The notes: generated by a model from the sequence alone, not told the origin. A DNA stretch of 64,000 nt from JALZOC01 sp031361295 (GCA_031361295.1 JANMCN010000156.1:1-64000); one strand, 5' to 3'; shown: positions 43,666-52,350, counted from the first letter of the stretch. Translations and numbers: made by a program.

Positions 43666-45042
43666 TCATTGCGCGGTGAACGACCAGACCGGCCCCGCCG
43701 CGGACTGATTCGCCATCGTCTTGCTGACGATCTTCCAGTAATACGTCACTCCGGATGTCAGCGCCGGCAGCGCATACTTCTTCGTGGTGTTCGGCGAGAC
43801 CGAGACGCTGCCCGCCACGAGCGGCGGCGTCGATGTCGTCCCGAAGTACACGTCGGCCCTGTGCGCCCACGGGCCCGGCTTCCATGCCAGGTACACGCCG
43901 GTCACCGGCTGCAGAGCCAGGTTGGCCGGCGCCGTGTACACGGGTTTGTCCGGGGGAAGGGGAGCAAACGCCTTCGTCTCCGCGTTGCCCGTCGAGTTCT
44001 GCCACTTCCGATCGAAGTTGGCCTTGAACCACGCAAAGATCCAGTCCTTCTTCGTGAAGTAGTTGTGTTCGTACTGGGACGCGCTGGACTCGAACGTCCA
44101 GTTGGACGAACCGAAGATCGACATCAGCTGTCCGTAGAGCAGCGCGATTTTCTCGTGCGTGAATCCCTGATGCGCCCGCACGCGGATCTGCACGCCCGCC
44201 GCGTACAGCCGATCCACGTTGTAGGCCTGCCACACGTTCGCCGTGCTCCGATACCACGAGGGCTCGACGATGAGCCGCACCGGGACGCCGCGCTTTGCTG
44301 CGCGAATCAGGCCGTCGGCATGACCGGGCTCGGTGATCTTGTACATGATGACGTCGATACGGCTCGTCTCGGCGTCGTACAACGGGACGGCGCGCTTCGC
44401 GAAGTTCTGCCACGGCACGAACAGCAGGTCCGGGCTGATGGGGAACGTGCCGTACTCGCGCAGCAGCGGCCCGTTGATGTTGGCGTAGTTGGTGATCGTG
44501 GCCGTCTCGAGCCACGCATCGTCCATCCTCGTCTTGAAGGAGTCCACCAGGGCGGGGTCGTCCGTGTAGTACACGGCCTCGTCCGTGTAGTTGACATACG
44601 GGGTCACGGGAATGAAGTAGTAGTCGCTGAAATTGGCGGCGCCGACCTCCAGCGTCTCCTGCCCGGGGAAGAGCATGAATTTCCAGTGGAGGCTGCTTCC
44701 CGAGCTCTTGCCGCGCATCGGGATCCCGGCGGCGGCGAGCTTCTGGAGGACGGCGGCGTTCCGGGTCGATACGGAATTGCGCCGCGGATCCATGAGCACA
44801 CGAACGGGCAGCCCACCACTGAAGCGCCTGATCACGGCATCCGCGACCACATCGTCTTCCATCATGTCGAAGGCCACGTCAATCCTCGCCTGCTCGTTGG
44901 CGATGAGGGTGAGCAGCGGCGCGCGGCAGTCCTGGAACGACGTGTCACACAGGCGCTCGGCGGCCCCGGCGGCCGGCGCGTACGCCACGCCGAGGAGCAT
45001 CGCGCCGGCGAGCGCGATGCGACACGAGTATTTCGAATGCAC
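43666..45042 (-). CDS. Exported phospholipase D-like protein with FN3-like tail
   Basis: A 458-residue exported protein with a signal peptide (1-27). It has two phospholipase D HKD-type motifs: HWKFMLFPGQETLEVGAANF (first) and HEKIALLYGQLMSIFGSSNW (second). Both retain H, K and the G/S/N tail; the D of the first motif is not in the usual place. A C-terminal fibronectin-III-like domain begins near residue 375 (GVTYYWKIVSKTM). It may cleave phosphodiesters in lipids or nucleic acids. GTG 45042 is used because GGGAGGA lies just upstream and the signal peptide follows. Confidence 0.87.
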   Translation of the reverse strand: MHSKYSCRIALAGAMLLGVAYAPAAGAAERLCDTSFQDCRAPLLTLIANEQARIDVAFDMMEDDVVADAVIRRFSGGLPVRVLMDPRRNSVSTRNAAVLQKLAAAGIPMRGKSSGSSLHWKFMLFPGQETLEVGAANFSDYYFIPVTPYVNYTDEAVYYTDDPALVDSFKTRMDDAWLETATITNYANINGPLLREYGTFPISPDLLFVPWQNFAKRAVPLYDAETSRIDVIMYKITEPGHADGLIRAAKRGVPVRLIVEPSWYRSTANVWQAYNVDRLYAAGVQIRVRAHQGFTHEKIALLYGQLMSIFGSSNWTFESSASQYEHNYFTKKDWIFAWFKANFDRKWQNSTGNAETKAFAPLPPDKPVYTAPANLALQPVTGVYLAWKPGPWAHRADVYFGTTSTPPLVAGSVSVSPNTTKKYALPALTSGVTYYWKIVSKTMANQSAAGPVWSFTAQ

Positions 45043-45403
45043 GGTCCTCCCTGGACAGAGTGCGATGCAAGCGGCGGGAGCACACACCGTGCCACGAGCG
45101 CGTCGCGGAATTCAAGACGTGATGTCCGTCCTTCGCGCGTCGCCGTGGGTTCGCAACGGTGTAGATATGCACGGTTGAGTTGGCTTTCGAGGCGGCGCCG
45201 GGAGACAGGTGCGAGGGGCCGGACGGCGACGGCACCCGCGAGGCCCGCACAATTCGGCGCCATTTCGACCGGCGGATCAGCTAGAATTGCAGCTGGATGA
45301 TCGAGTCGGGCCGAAGCCTGCACTGCCCACGACTACGCCCGGGCCGGTCAATGACCGGCCTTTTTGCTGTACCGCGCACCCGCGCTGACATAGGGGACAT
45401 TTC
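45043..45403. other. Intergenic interval with a candidate terminated leader or small RNA
   Basis: About 360 bp without a credible gene. A TAGAAT -10-like box lies at 45282-45287, and a terminator hairpin ends at 45365, giving a possible transcript of about 70 nt. No known RNA family was recognised. The small basic protein gene at 45404 lies 38 bp beyond the terminator. Confidence 0.4.
45342..45365 (+). terminator. Rho-independent terminator in the leader of the gene at 45404
   Basis: Perfect hairpin GGCCGGTCAATGACCGGCC (8-bp stem, 3-nt loop), immediately followed by TTTTT. It lies between a candidate promoter and a start codon on the same strand, so it could be an attenuator or the end of a small RNA. 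Confidence 0.8.
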
Positions 45404-45655
45404 ATGGCGAACCGCACCAAGGTCACACAACAGAAGCGCGCCCGGGAGCGCGCGAAACAGGAGCGGATGCAGGAGAAGACCCGGCGGCGGGAAGAGGTGA
45501 AGGTTCGAAAGGCGAACGAGCCGGCAGCCGCGGGAAGTGTCGGCGGGGAGGACCCTGACATCGCGGGCATCATTCCGGGCCCACAGCCGCGGCCCTGGGA
45601 AGACGACGATCTGGTCGAGGAAACGGCGGACGCCGAGAAGACCGACGCCGAGTGA
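45404..45655 (+). CDS. Small basic-acidic hypothetical protein
   Basis: An 83-residue soluble protein. The N-terminal half is a highly charged helix (TKVTQQKRARERAKQERMQE) and the C-terminal half is acidic with a GPQPRPWEDDDLVEE segment. Similar small proteins occur in Acidobacteriota and relatives by my recollection, without known function. An AGGGGA ribosome site precedes the ATG. The upstream terminator suggests attenuation. Confidence 0.75.
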   Translation: MANRTKVTQQKRARERAKQERMQEKTRRREEVKVRKANEPAAAGSVGGEDPDIAGIIPGPQPRPWEDDDLVEETADAEKTDAE

Positions 45656-45751
45656 CCGCGCCGGCAGATTGACCGGATAGAGGGCGGCCGGCGTGCTGGT
45701 CGTGGCTTTCCATCGACCCGCCGACCGCCTCGACTCACCGGGTGTCGCGGG

Positions 45752-45901
45752 TCAGACTCTCCGGCGACCGCTCACCAGCCCGAGCACGAACAGCACGATG
45801 GCAATCACCAGCAGCACGTAGATGAAGTTGCCGAGCGTGTAACCGCTGACCAGGCCGAGCAGCCACAACACCAGCAGAATCACCGCAATCGTAAAGAGCA
45901 T
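45752..45901 (-). CDS. Small two-helix membrane protein (Lmo0937 type)
   Basis: A 49-residue protein: two hydrophobic helices (LFTIAVILLVLWLLGL and FIYVLLVIAIVLFVLGL) separated by VSGYTLGN and a basic C terminus SGRRRV. This is the Lmo0937-like small membrane protein pattern. GGAGGG lies 6 nt before ATG 45901. Function unknown; such proteins are often stress-induced. Confidence 0.85.
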   Translation of the reverse strand: MLFTIAVILLVLWLLGLVSGYTLGNFIYVLLVIAIVLFVLGLVSGRRRV

Positions 45902-46052
45902 CAGTCCCTCCTGCCGGACCTGTTCAGCACAAGCCGTACCGCAATCCCGAACGTGTCTGGAGCCGCCAAACGCGCCACTTTCCCGTGCGCGGGGGCGCGC
46001 CGGTATGTCGCGCGCTACCGCAAAGCGGCGCGAGACAGCTGAGGCGGGGAGC

Positions 46053-46895
46053 TCAGGCATCCCTCTCGACGGTGACCTCGACTATACCGAGCGGCTCTTC
46101 GAGTGCGACGAACAGGTCATCCGGGTTCACCATGCCGGCTCCATAGAGGTCGGCGGGACGATAGGGGCGTTCGTGGAGCGCGAGCGTGATGTCGGAAATC
46201 TCCTGATACGTCGCGAGGACGACATCGGCGATCGCATACAGCGTGTGCTGAACCGACCGGCTCGCATGCCACGCGAACGTCTCGATGATGGCCGCGCGCA
46301 CCCCCTGGCGGAAGGGGCGGAACGTCACATCCGGACTGCTGTACGTCCAGCGCGCCGACAGCCCGCCGACGAGCAGCCGCTGCAGACCATCGGTCCTGCC
46401 GTCTTCGGCCAGATCACGCGCAGGTGGCGCAAACCCCGCGGTTCGCATCAGCGACAGATCATCGAGGCCCGAGACCACCGCGACCTTCGGTCCATTGCTC
46501 GTGACGGTCGCGGTCTTCACCTCCGGTGTCCCGGCCATGAAGGCCTGTCCCTGCGGACGGCCTCCGGCGTCGAGCCGCGTCCACGACTTCTCGGTAATCT
46601 CCACCCGCGAGCGGGTGATTGTGGGATGTCCGCTCAGCACCCGGTCGCAGAGCGCGATCCCGAATTCTTCGATCTCGCCGGCGCCGTGCTCGCGAGCCGT
46701 GCGATGGACGACGTTCTTGAGGGTCTCTCCAGGCACGAGCCCGTCGGCGCGCCCCTCGCGGAAGGCGGCGGCAAAATTCCCTTCGAAGCGGAACGACACC
46801 GTCAGCTCCTTGGGATCATGCCGATCGCCGCGGCGCATGATCCGGAGCAGCCGCAGCCGCGATTCCCCGTGGCTGCTTGAGCCGATTCTGGGCAT
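46053..46895 (-). CDS. Urate oxidase (factor-independent urate hydroxylase)
   Basis: A 280-residue uricase, two T-fold domains. Conserved elements include GESRLRLLRIMRRGDRHDP near the N terminus, the TLKNVVHRTAREH segment, a SARWTYSSPDVTFRPFRQG region and the FAWHASRSVQHTLYAIA C-terminal segment (each within 20 residues). It converts urate to 5-hydroxyisourate in purine breakdown. A TACATT -10-like box ends 6 nt before ATG 46895, predicting a leaderless mRNA. No other ureide gene is adjacent. Confidence 0.92.
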   Translation of the reverse strand: MPRIGSSSHGESRLRLLRIMRRGDRHDPKELTVSFRFEGNFAAAFREGRADGLVPGETLKNVVHRTAREHGAGEIEEFGIALCDRVLSGHPTITRSRVEITEKSWTRLDAGGRPQGQAFMAGTPEVKTATVTSNGPKVAVVSGLDDLSLMRTAGFAPPARDLAEDGRTDGLQRLLVGGLSARWTYSSPDVTFRPFRQGVRAAIIETFAWHASRSVQHTLYAIADVVLATYQEISDITLALHERPYRPADLYGAGMVNPDDLFVALEEPLGIVEVTVERDA

Positions 46896-46978
46896 CGCGG
46901 GAATGTACCATGAGCGCGGCAGCGGGTGCGGAATCCCGTCCACCGCCCGGCGTCGGTTCGATATAATCAACCGCTTCC

Positions 46979-47251
46979 ATGATCGTCGCACGGCGGTTCC
47001 TGATTGGCGGGCGGGTGCAGGGGGTCGGCTTCCGGATGTTCGCGGAAGCACGGGCGGCCGTCGAGGGCGTGCATGGGCACGCGCAGAACCTGCCAGACGG
47101 CCGCGTCGAAGTGCTCGTCGAAGGGGACCAGGACTCGGTCGATCGGATCGAGCTGGCGCTGCGGCGCGGACCGGCGGGGGCGCAGGTGGAATCGTTCGAG
47201 GTCGAGGGCGTCGCGCCGTCACGGCGCGCCACCGGCTTCACGACCCGGTAG
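46979..47251 (+). CDS. Acylphosphatase
   Basis: A 90-residue acylphosphatase hydrolysing carboxyl-phosphate bonds. The catalytic pieces are visible: the phosphate-binding loop GRVQGVGFRMF (residues 11-21, with the arginine) and the asparagine in AQNLPDGRVEV (about 38). Length is typical. A TATAAT box lies at about 46962-46967, giving a leader of only a few nucleotides. It is divergent from urate oxidase, and apt follows 46 bp downstream. Confidence 0.93.
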   Translation: MIVARRFLIGGRVQGVGFRMFAEARAAVEGVHGHAQNLPDGRVEVLVEGDQDSVDRIELALRRGPAGAQVESFEVEGVAPSRRATGFTTR

Positions 47252-47297
47252 ACAGACAGGGCCGCGCGCGCAGGCGGCGGCTCACGGCAGGAGTTCG

Positions 47298-47813
47298 ATG
47301 GAACAGCTGAAATCGAAGATTCGACACGTCCCCGATTTTCCCAAGCCCGGCATTCTGTTTTACGACATCACCACGCTGCTGCGCGATCCGGCCGGCCTGC
47401 ATGACGCGGTCGACAGCATGGCGACGCCTCACCTGGGGCGCGGCATCGACCTGGTCGTCGGTATCGAAAGTCGCGGCTTCATTCTCGGAGCCGCCGTGGC
47501 CGATCGCATCGGCGCGGGGTTCGTGCCGGTGCGAAAGCCGGGGAAGCTGCCCGCACCCTGCGTGCAGGCCACATACGACCTCGAGTACGGCAGCGACAGC
47601 CTCGAAATGCATCGCGATGCGGTCCAGGCCGGCCAGCGCGTACTCATCGTCGACGATCTGCTCGCGACCGGCGGAACCGCGCGCGCCACCGTCGACCTGG
47701 TCAAGCAGCTCGGAGGAACGGTCGCAGGCGTCGCGCTGCTCATCGAACTCGTCGGTCTGAACGGACGGGCGCGTCTGGCGGGCGAGCAGGTCACCGCCGT
47801 CCTGCAGTATTAA
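47298..47813 (+). CDS. apt: Adenine phosphoribosyltransferase
   Basis: A 171-residue APRT salvaging adenine to AMP. It has the N-terminal PDFPKPGILFYDIT motif, the VGIESRGFILGAAVA loop, KPGKLP, and the PRPP-binding signature VLIVDDLLATGGTA (about residues 116-129). GGAG lies 6 nt upstream of ATG 47298. It follows acylphosphatase and is probably co-transcribed. Confidence 0.97.
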   Translation: MEQLKSKIRHVPDFPKPGILFYDITTLLRDPAGLHDAVDSMATPHLGRGIDLVVGIESRGFILGAAVADRIGAGFVPVRKPGKLPAPCVQATYDLEYGSDSLEMHRDAVQAGQRVLIVDDLLATGGTARATVDLVKQLGGTVAGVALLIELVGLNGRARLAGEQVTAVLQY

Positions 47814-47835
47814 CCTGATAGACTTGGGGTTTTCC

Positions 47836-47912
47836 GCGCCCGTAGCTCAGCAGGACAGAGCACTGGTTTCCTAAACCGGGGGTCGCAGGTTCGAGACCTG
47901 CCGGGCGCACCA
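47836..47912 (+). tRNA. tRNA-Arg (CCT)
   Basis: A 77-nt cloverleaf. Acceptor GCGCCCG pairs with CGGGCGC. The anticodon loop is TTCCTAA with anticodon CCT between CTGGT and ACCGG. The T arm has GGTTCGAGACC, and terminal CCA is encoded. Confidence 0.97.
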
Positions 47913-47954
47913 GCCTTCGCCCGCCCTGCCAGCGCGGCAAGCAGTTGAAGATTT

Positions 47955-48695
47955 ATGAAGAGCACGGAACGGCACAAGCTGAAAGAACACGAGTTCGCGC
48001 ACACGGTCGCCCGCGCGCGGGAGGTCATCGACACGCGTGGCCGCGACATGGCCACGGTCGCCGTGCTCGTCGTGGCGGCGCTGGCGCTCGCGTTCGGGTA
48101 TATGGCGTGGCGGCACTCGCGCGATGCGAAGGCGAACACGATGCTGGCCTCGGCGCTCGCGGTCGCTGAGGCGCCGGTCGTCGCACCCGTTGCACCCGCA
48201 CCAGGCAGCCCGATGCCGGTCCAGCAGCCGGGCACGTTCCAGACCGAACGAGCCAGGCTCGACGCCGCGTTGCCGAAGCTCCTGCAGGCCGCCGACGCCT
48301 ACCCGAATACCGACGCCGGCATTGCGGCCCGCTATCGTGCGGCGGGTACGCTGGCTTCGCTTGGCCGGTTCGGCGAGGCGCAGCAACGATACCAGGAGGT
48401 CGTCGACAAGGCGGGAAGCCGGATCTACGCCCGGACCGCCAGGCTCGGCCTCGCGCAGGTGGAGGTCGCCCAGGCCAAGTACGACGAGGCCATCAAGATC
48501 TACCAGCAGCTCAGTACCGATACGACCTCACAAATCCCGGTGGACGGTGTGCTGATGGAACTCGGGCGGGCGTACTTGAAGGCCGGCAGGAAAGCCGAGG
48601 CTGCGCACGCGTTCACGCGGGTCGTGGAGGAGTTTCCGCAGTCGCTGTATGTCGCCGACGCACGCCGGGAGATGGAAGAAGCCAAGAAGGGCTGA
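47955..48695 (+). CDS. TPR membrane protein (YfgM-like architecture)
   Basis: A 246-residue protein. A short charged N-terminal tail is followed by one membrane helix (TVAVLVVAALALAFGYMAW, about 33-51), a proline-rich linker, and tetratricopeptide repeats (about 115-240) such as ARLGLAQVEVAQAKYDEAIK and LGRAYLKAGRKAEAAHAFTR. The layout resembles YfgM, which assists secreted proteins at the translocon. The family link is by architecture only. The gene directly follows tRNA-Arg. Confidence 0.8.
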   Translation: MKSTERHKLKEHEFAHTVARAREVIDTRGRDMATVAVLVVAALALAFGYMAWRHSRDAKANTMLASALAVAEAPVVAPVAPAPGSPMPVQQPGTFQTERARLDAALPKLLQAADAYPNTDAGIAARYRAAGTLASLGRFGEAQQRYQEVVDKAGSRIYARTARLGLAQVEVAQAKYDEAIKIYQQLSTDTTSQIPVDGVLMELGRAYLKAGRKAEAAHAFTRVVEEFPQSLYVADARREMEEAKKG

Positions 48696-48745
48696 GCGCC
48701 CCAGCGCAGGCGCCCGGCCGTCCGCGAAACCGGAGGCGGGGGAGA

Positions 48746-49174
48746 TCAGGCCGTCCGGGTGCGATCGGCCTCCGATTCCCACGTGGCACGTGTCGTGGCG
48801 CTCTGGCGTTCGGGCTCGACCATCAGTCGCAACGCGTAATCGGCGGGAGCGCCCGTCACATCGCTGACCGGTCCGACGCGGAACACCGCGGACAGCACGC
48901 TGGACTTGCGGAGCGGCGCCGGCAGGTCGGTCCGCGACCGCGCCGCGCGGTCGATCTGGAAATAGACCAGGCGATACATCGGGATGGGCGTGCCCCCCAG
49001 GCAGCCCACGCTGACCCCGTGAGGACTGACATCGCGTGTCATCACGGATGCCACCCGCGTGTTGCCTTTGGAGTCCTTCCACAGGATCTGGCCGGGCACC
49101 TCGATCGGATGCCGATCTTCGGTCCGCTTCTCATATCGGCTCCCACCCTGCACGAGACGAAGTCGCTGTTCCAT
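48746..49174 (-). CDS. PilZ-domain protein
   Basis: A 142-residue protein: RTEDRHPIEVPGQI (about 17-30) gives the charged c-di-GMP-binding region, and VMTRDVSPHGVSVGC (about 44-58) resembles the D-x-S-x-x-G part. The rest is a beta barrel ending in an acidic tail. Candidate c-di-GMP effector. An AAGAGG ribosome site precedes ATG 49174. Two copies of the ATAC-N3-GTAT palindrome lie about 155-200 bp upstream. Confidence 0.75.
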   Translation of the reverse strand: MEQRLRLVQGGSRYEKRTEDRHPIEVPGQILWKDSKGNTRVASVMTRDVSPHGVSVGCLGGTPIPMYRLVYFQIDRAARSRTDLPAPLRKSSVLSAVFRVGPVSDVTGAPADYALRLMVEPERQSATTRATWESEADRTRTA

Positions 49175-49328
49175 GTGGCCGTCCCTCTTGGAAGAATCTC
49201 TGCTGCTGGTATATCAAGCGGCGCGCCCGCGGAGGCAGGCCCCCGCTCGAGCCGGATTATTTCAGTCAACTTCTTCCTTGTGTGAGACTTGCGATGATTT
49301 CTGCGGAAGCAGAGGAGGGCGCGCTGCT

Positions 49329-49343
49329 GGATACTTCGTATTC
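49329..49343. promoter_or_regulatory. ATAC-N3-GTAT palindrome, site 1
   Basis: GGATACTTCGTATTC: arms GNATAC and GTATNC around 3 bp. Upstream of the PilZ gene and just past the 3' end of the sigma54 activator gene. Same arms as sites at 49359 and 52323. Confidence 0.55.
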
Positions 49344-49358
49344 AGACCCCGGATAACT

Positions 49359-49373
49359 GGATACCAGGTATCC
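49359..49373. promoter_or_regulatory. ATAC-N3-GTAT palindrome, site 2
   Basis: GGATACCAGGTATCC, a perfect palindrome apart from the centre. It starts 30 bp after site 1, roughly three helical turns, so two dimers could bind the same face. Confidence 0.6.
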
Positions 49374-49404
49374 TGGCGAGCCGCTCCACGTGTGACGACG
49401 GCGG

Positions 49405-52314
49405 TCAATGGACGGGGCGGAAGGACCCGACGCGGAGCCGCTCCATCTTCAGGTAGAGTCCTCGGCGGGTGAGGCCGAGCAGGCGCGCGCTCTCGGAGAC
49501 GTTCCCGGCCGCGCGCTCGAGCGCCGACTGGATCATCTCGCGTTCGATTTTTTCCACCGCCGCGGCGAGCGTGGACTGGCGATGCCGCGGGCGCGCCGCG
49601 GGATCCACGGCCAGTCCGCGGGTCCCGAAGGCCGGCGACAGCAGGTCGGGCGTTATCAATCCGGCCGGGGGGGCCATGGCGACGGCCCGTTGAATTTCGT
49701 TTCGGAGCTGCCGGACGTTGCCGGGCCATGGGAATGTGTCGAACAGGTCGAGTGTCTCGGCGCCCAGTCGGACATTGGGCTTCGCGAGGCGCTCGCACGC
49801 GTCGCGCAGGAAGAACGTGCTCAGGTGCGGGATTTCCTCGCGGCGCTCGCGCAGCGGCGGGACGTGCATGTGGATCACGCTCAGCCGATAGAACAGGTCC
49901 TCCCGGAACTTCCCCTCGCTCACCCGGCTCTCGAGATCGACGTTGGTCGCGGCGACCACGCGGACGTCGACCCGCTGCGGCCTCGTGTCGCCGACCGGCA
50001 GCACCTCGCCCTGCTCGAGGAATCTGAGCAGCTTCGGCTGGACGTCGAGCGGAAGATCCCCGACTTCGTCCAGGAAGAGCGTGCCGCCCAGCGCCGTTCG
50101 CAGGACGCCGGGTTGATCCGCCACCGCCCCCGTGAAGCTGCCGCGCCGATGGCCGAACAGCTGGCTGTCGGCGAGCTCCCGCGTGGCGCTGGTGCAGTTG
50201 TAGGGGAGGAACATGTTGTCGCGACGCGGCGATCCGGCATGGATCGCCCGCGCGACGAGGTCCTTCCCGGTCCCGCTCTCGCCGGTGATGAGCACCGTCA
50301 GGTCATTGCCCTGCATCCGCTGAATCTGATCCGCGACGCGCTGCATCGCGGCGCTCGCGCAGACGAACCCGGGGAGCAGCGGCTCGAGCGGCCGCTCCAG
50401 CGCGCCCGACGCACCCTCGAGCGGGCGGTCGCGCGCGAGGCACAGATCGAATCCCTGCCGGAGCACGGCGCACAGCGTGCGGAACCGCTGCAAGGTCGAG
50501 GACGTGATGGAGCGGGCGGAGGAGAGCGCGGCGAACCGCGCGCCTTCCGGGGCGCGGCCGATGGGTTCCACCACGAGCACGCTCGGTCCGGCGTTGTGGC
50601 GGAGGGCGGCGGCGGCGAGGGCGCGGGCGCTGTCCAGATCGCATCCGGCCGACGCGAGCACCTGGATCTGCCCGCCGGCCGCCTGGACGAACAGGGTCGA
50701 GGCCTGTGCGTCGCAGGCCTCGAGCAGCGCGGTCGCGCCCTCGCGCGCGAGCAGGGCCGGCATCGCCGACGCGTCCACGATTCGCCGCACCAGGGCATCG
50801 TCGCCGTCCATCTGGACGCCGAGATATCCGACGGCTGCCGTCGACGGCACGTGATTCAAGGCGGCACGGGCCTCGGCCAGGTCGGGCCCCGCGCCGAGCG
50901 CCTCGAAGACCGTGGCCGCCGAGGTCAGGAACCGGTTCGCGCGCGATCGCGCCCCGGCGGCGGCTGCGAGACGCCCGAGCTCCAGGTGGCTGAGCCCGGT
51001 CTGATAGCCCTCGCCCAGCAGGTCGAACACGCTGACACTCTGGCCGAAGTCATGATACGCGTCTGTCGCGCGCCCGGCGGCGGCATGGAGACGCCCCCGC
51101 AGCCGGAGAAATTCGCCCCACGTGCCCGTCATCGCGCCAGGCTGCACCCGTGCGGCCACGCCGTCGAGCCACTTCTGGGCTGCTTCGGTCCGTTCGAGCG
51201 CCAGCAGCGCCTCGATCGCGATCAGATCCGCCTGGAGCGCGTACACGCCGGGCGCGTCGGCCGCCGACGCCACTTCTCCGGCGACCGCCAGCGCCCGCTC
51301 CGCGTCACCCCGACGGAGCGCGAGCCGCGCGTCCAGGGCCCGGACGGACCACTGGTACCACCGGCTCGCCTGCGTTTCGCCATACGCCTCCCGCGCCTTC
51401 TGGAGGCACCGGCTGGCCAGTTCGTGTTCGCCGCGAATGAGGTGAATCTGTGCGAGCGTGTCGAAGACGGCGCCGGTCGTCTCGCGCATGAAGTGCAGCG
51501 GGCTTCGAACGTCGAGCGCCCGGTTGAGCGCCTCCTCCGCGCGCTTCAGGCTCCCGACCCGCACGCAGATCTGGCCGAGCGAGGCGAGCGCCACCCCAAG
51601 GCCATGCGGCGTGCCTGAATGCTCCTGCAATTCGACGCTGCGCTCGGCGAGCGACAGCGCCTGCTCGTGGCGGTGCTGCATCAGCGCGACGTTCGCCTGA
51701 TTGCCGCAGACGGTCGCCAGCACGTCACCGGCCTCGACGATGACCGCCAGCCGTTCCGCCTGGCGCAGGGCCGCGATGGCTTCGTCGAGACGCCCTTCCT
51801 GCGCGAGGGACACGCCCGAGAGGGAATGCACCATGGCGAGATGGCGGCGGTCTCCGGCGGCGTGGAGCGCGGACGCGGCGTTCGTGATGTGCTCCCGCAC
51901 GATGCCCATGTCGCCGACCTGCCGGTAACACAGCCCGAGCTCGTAATGCGCGAGTCCGATCGCGCGCGAATCGTGGGCCCGCTCCGCCTGTTTCAGCGCT
52001 TTGGTGAGGAGCGCAATGCCACGCGACGGCTCGCCCCGGGCGACGGCGAGGCGGCCGTGCACGCGCCAGACGTCCGACAGCCTGGCGGGGTCCATCCGCT
52101 CCCGCCCCTGCGGGGCGGGCCCGAGGGCGTCCGTCGCCTGCCGCACGTCGTCCTGCAGCAGCCACGCCTCGGCGAGCGCGCACCGAATCTGCACCTGCTC
52201 GTCACGGCTCAACCCCGGCCGTCGGAGCGCGCGAATCAGCAGGGTGGTGGCTTCGGCGCCGAACCCGCGTTCGAGCGCTTCAACCGCTTCGGCGTAAAGG
52301 TCTGGGTCGCCCAC
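49405..52314 (-). CDS. TPR-GAF sigma54-dependent transcriptional activator
   Basis: A 969-residue regulator. A long TPR-type helical region (about 10-540) is followed by a GAF-like segment (about 550-650) and a sigma54 AAA+ domain with Walker A GESGTGKD (678-685), GSFTGA (725-730) and Walker B LFLDEVG (D749, E750). A C-terminal Fis-type helix-turn-helix (about 937-960) ends it. There is no receiver domain, so control is probably by ligand or protein contacts through TPR/GAF. The start GTG 52314 follows TATACT by 7 nt; the frame is open to 52524. A palindrome covers its own -10, suggesting autoregulation. Confidence 0.9.
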   Translation of the reverse strand: MGDPDLYAEAVEALERGFGAEATTLLIRALRRPGLSRDEQVQIRCALAEAWLLQDDVRQATDALGPAPQGRERMDPARLSDVWRVHGRLAVARGEPSRGIALLTKALKQAERAHDSRAIGLAHYELGLCYRQVGDMGIVREHITNAASALHAAGDRRHLAMVHSLSGVSLAQEGRLDEAIAALRQAERLAVIVEAGDVLATVCGNQANVALMQHRHEQALSLAERSVELQEHSGTPHGLGVALASLGQICVRVGSLKRAEEALNRALDVRSPLHFMRETTGAVFDTLAQIHLIRGEHELASRCLQKAREAYGETQASRWYQWSVRALDARLALRRGDAERALAVAGEVASAADAPGVYALQADLIAIEALLALERTEAAQKWLDGVAARVQPGAMTGTWGEFLRLRGRLHAAAGRATDAYHDFGQSVSVFDLLGEGYQTGLSHLELGRLAAAAGARSRANRFLTSAATVFEALGAGPDLAEARAALNHVPSTAAVGYLGVQMDGDDALVRRIVDASAMPALLAREGATALLEACDAQASTLFVQAAGGQIQVLASAGCDLDSARALAAAALRHNAGPSVLVVEPIGRAPEGARFAALSSARSITSSTLQRFRTLCAVLRQGFDLCLARDRPLEGASGALERPLEPLLPGFVCASAAMQRVADQIQRMQGNDLTVLITGESGTGKDLVARAIHAGSPRRDNMFLPYNCTSATRELADSQLFGHRRGSFTGAVADQPGVLRTALGGTLFLDEVGDLPLDVQPKLLRFLEQGEVLPVGDTRPQRVDVRVVAATNVDLESRVSEGKFREDLFYRLSVIHMHVPPLRERREEIPHLSTFFLRDACERLAKPNVRLGAETLDLFDTFPWPGNVRQLRNEIQRAVAMAPPAGLITPDLLSPAFGTRGLAVDPAARPRHRQSTLAAAVEKIEREMIQSALERAAGNVSESARLLGLTRRGLYLKMERLRVGSFRPVH

Positions 52315-52321
52315 GCGGCGG

Positions 52322-52350
52322 AGTATACCTTGTATACATAATGGTGTTGA
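52322..52350 (-). promoter_or_regulatory. Promoter of the sigma54 activator gene
   Basis: On the minus strand TCAACA (52350-52345), 17 bp, then TATACT (52327-52322); the GTG start follows after 7 nt, so the mRNA should be leaderless. The 15-bp palindrome overlaps the -10. Confidence 0.6.
52323..52337. promoter_or_regulatory. ATAC-N3-GTAT palindrome, site 3
   Basis: GTATACCTTGTATAC, aligned to sites 1 and 2 by its ATAC and GTAT arms. It lies over the -10 and downstream spacer of the activator promoter, a position that fits repression. Confidence 0.6.

Noticed and set aside
47810..48235. Minus-strand frame containing GRSRTCDPRFRKPVL over tRNA-Arg
   Set aside because: Same type of artefact from translating tRNA-Arg antisense.
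49408..51618. A 736-codon plus-strand frame across the sigma54 activator
   Set aside because: Antisense to a clearly functional gene; no domain is recognisable in it.
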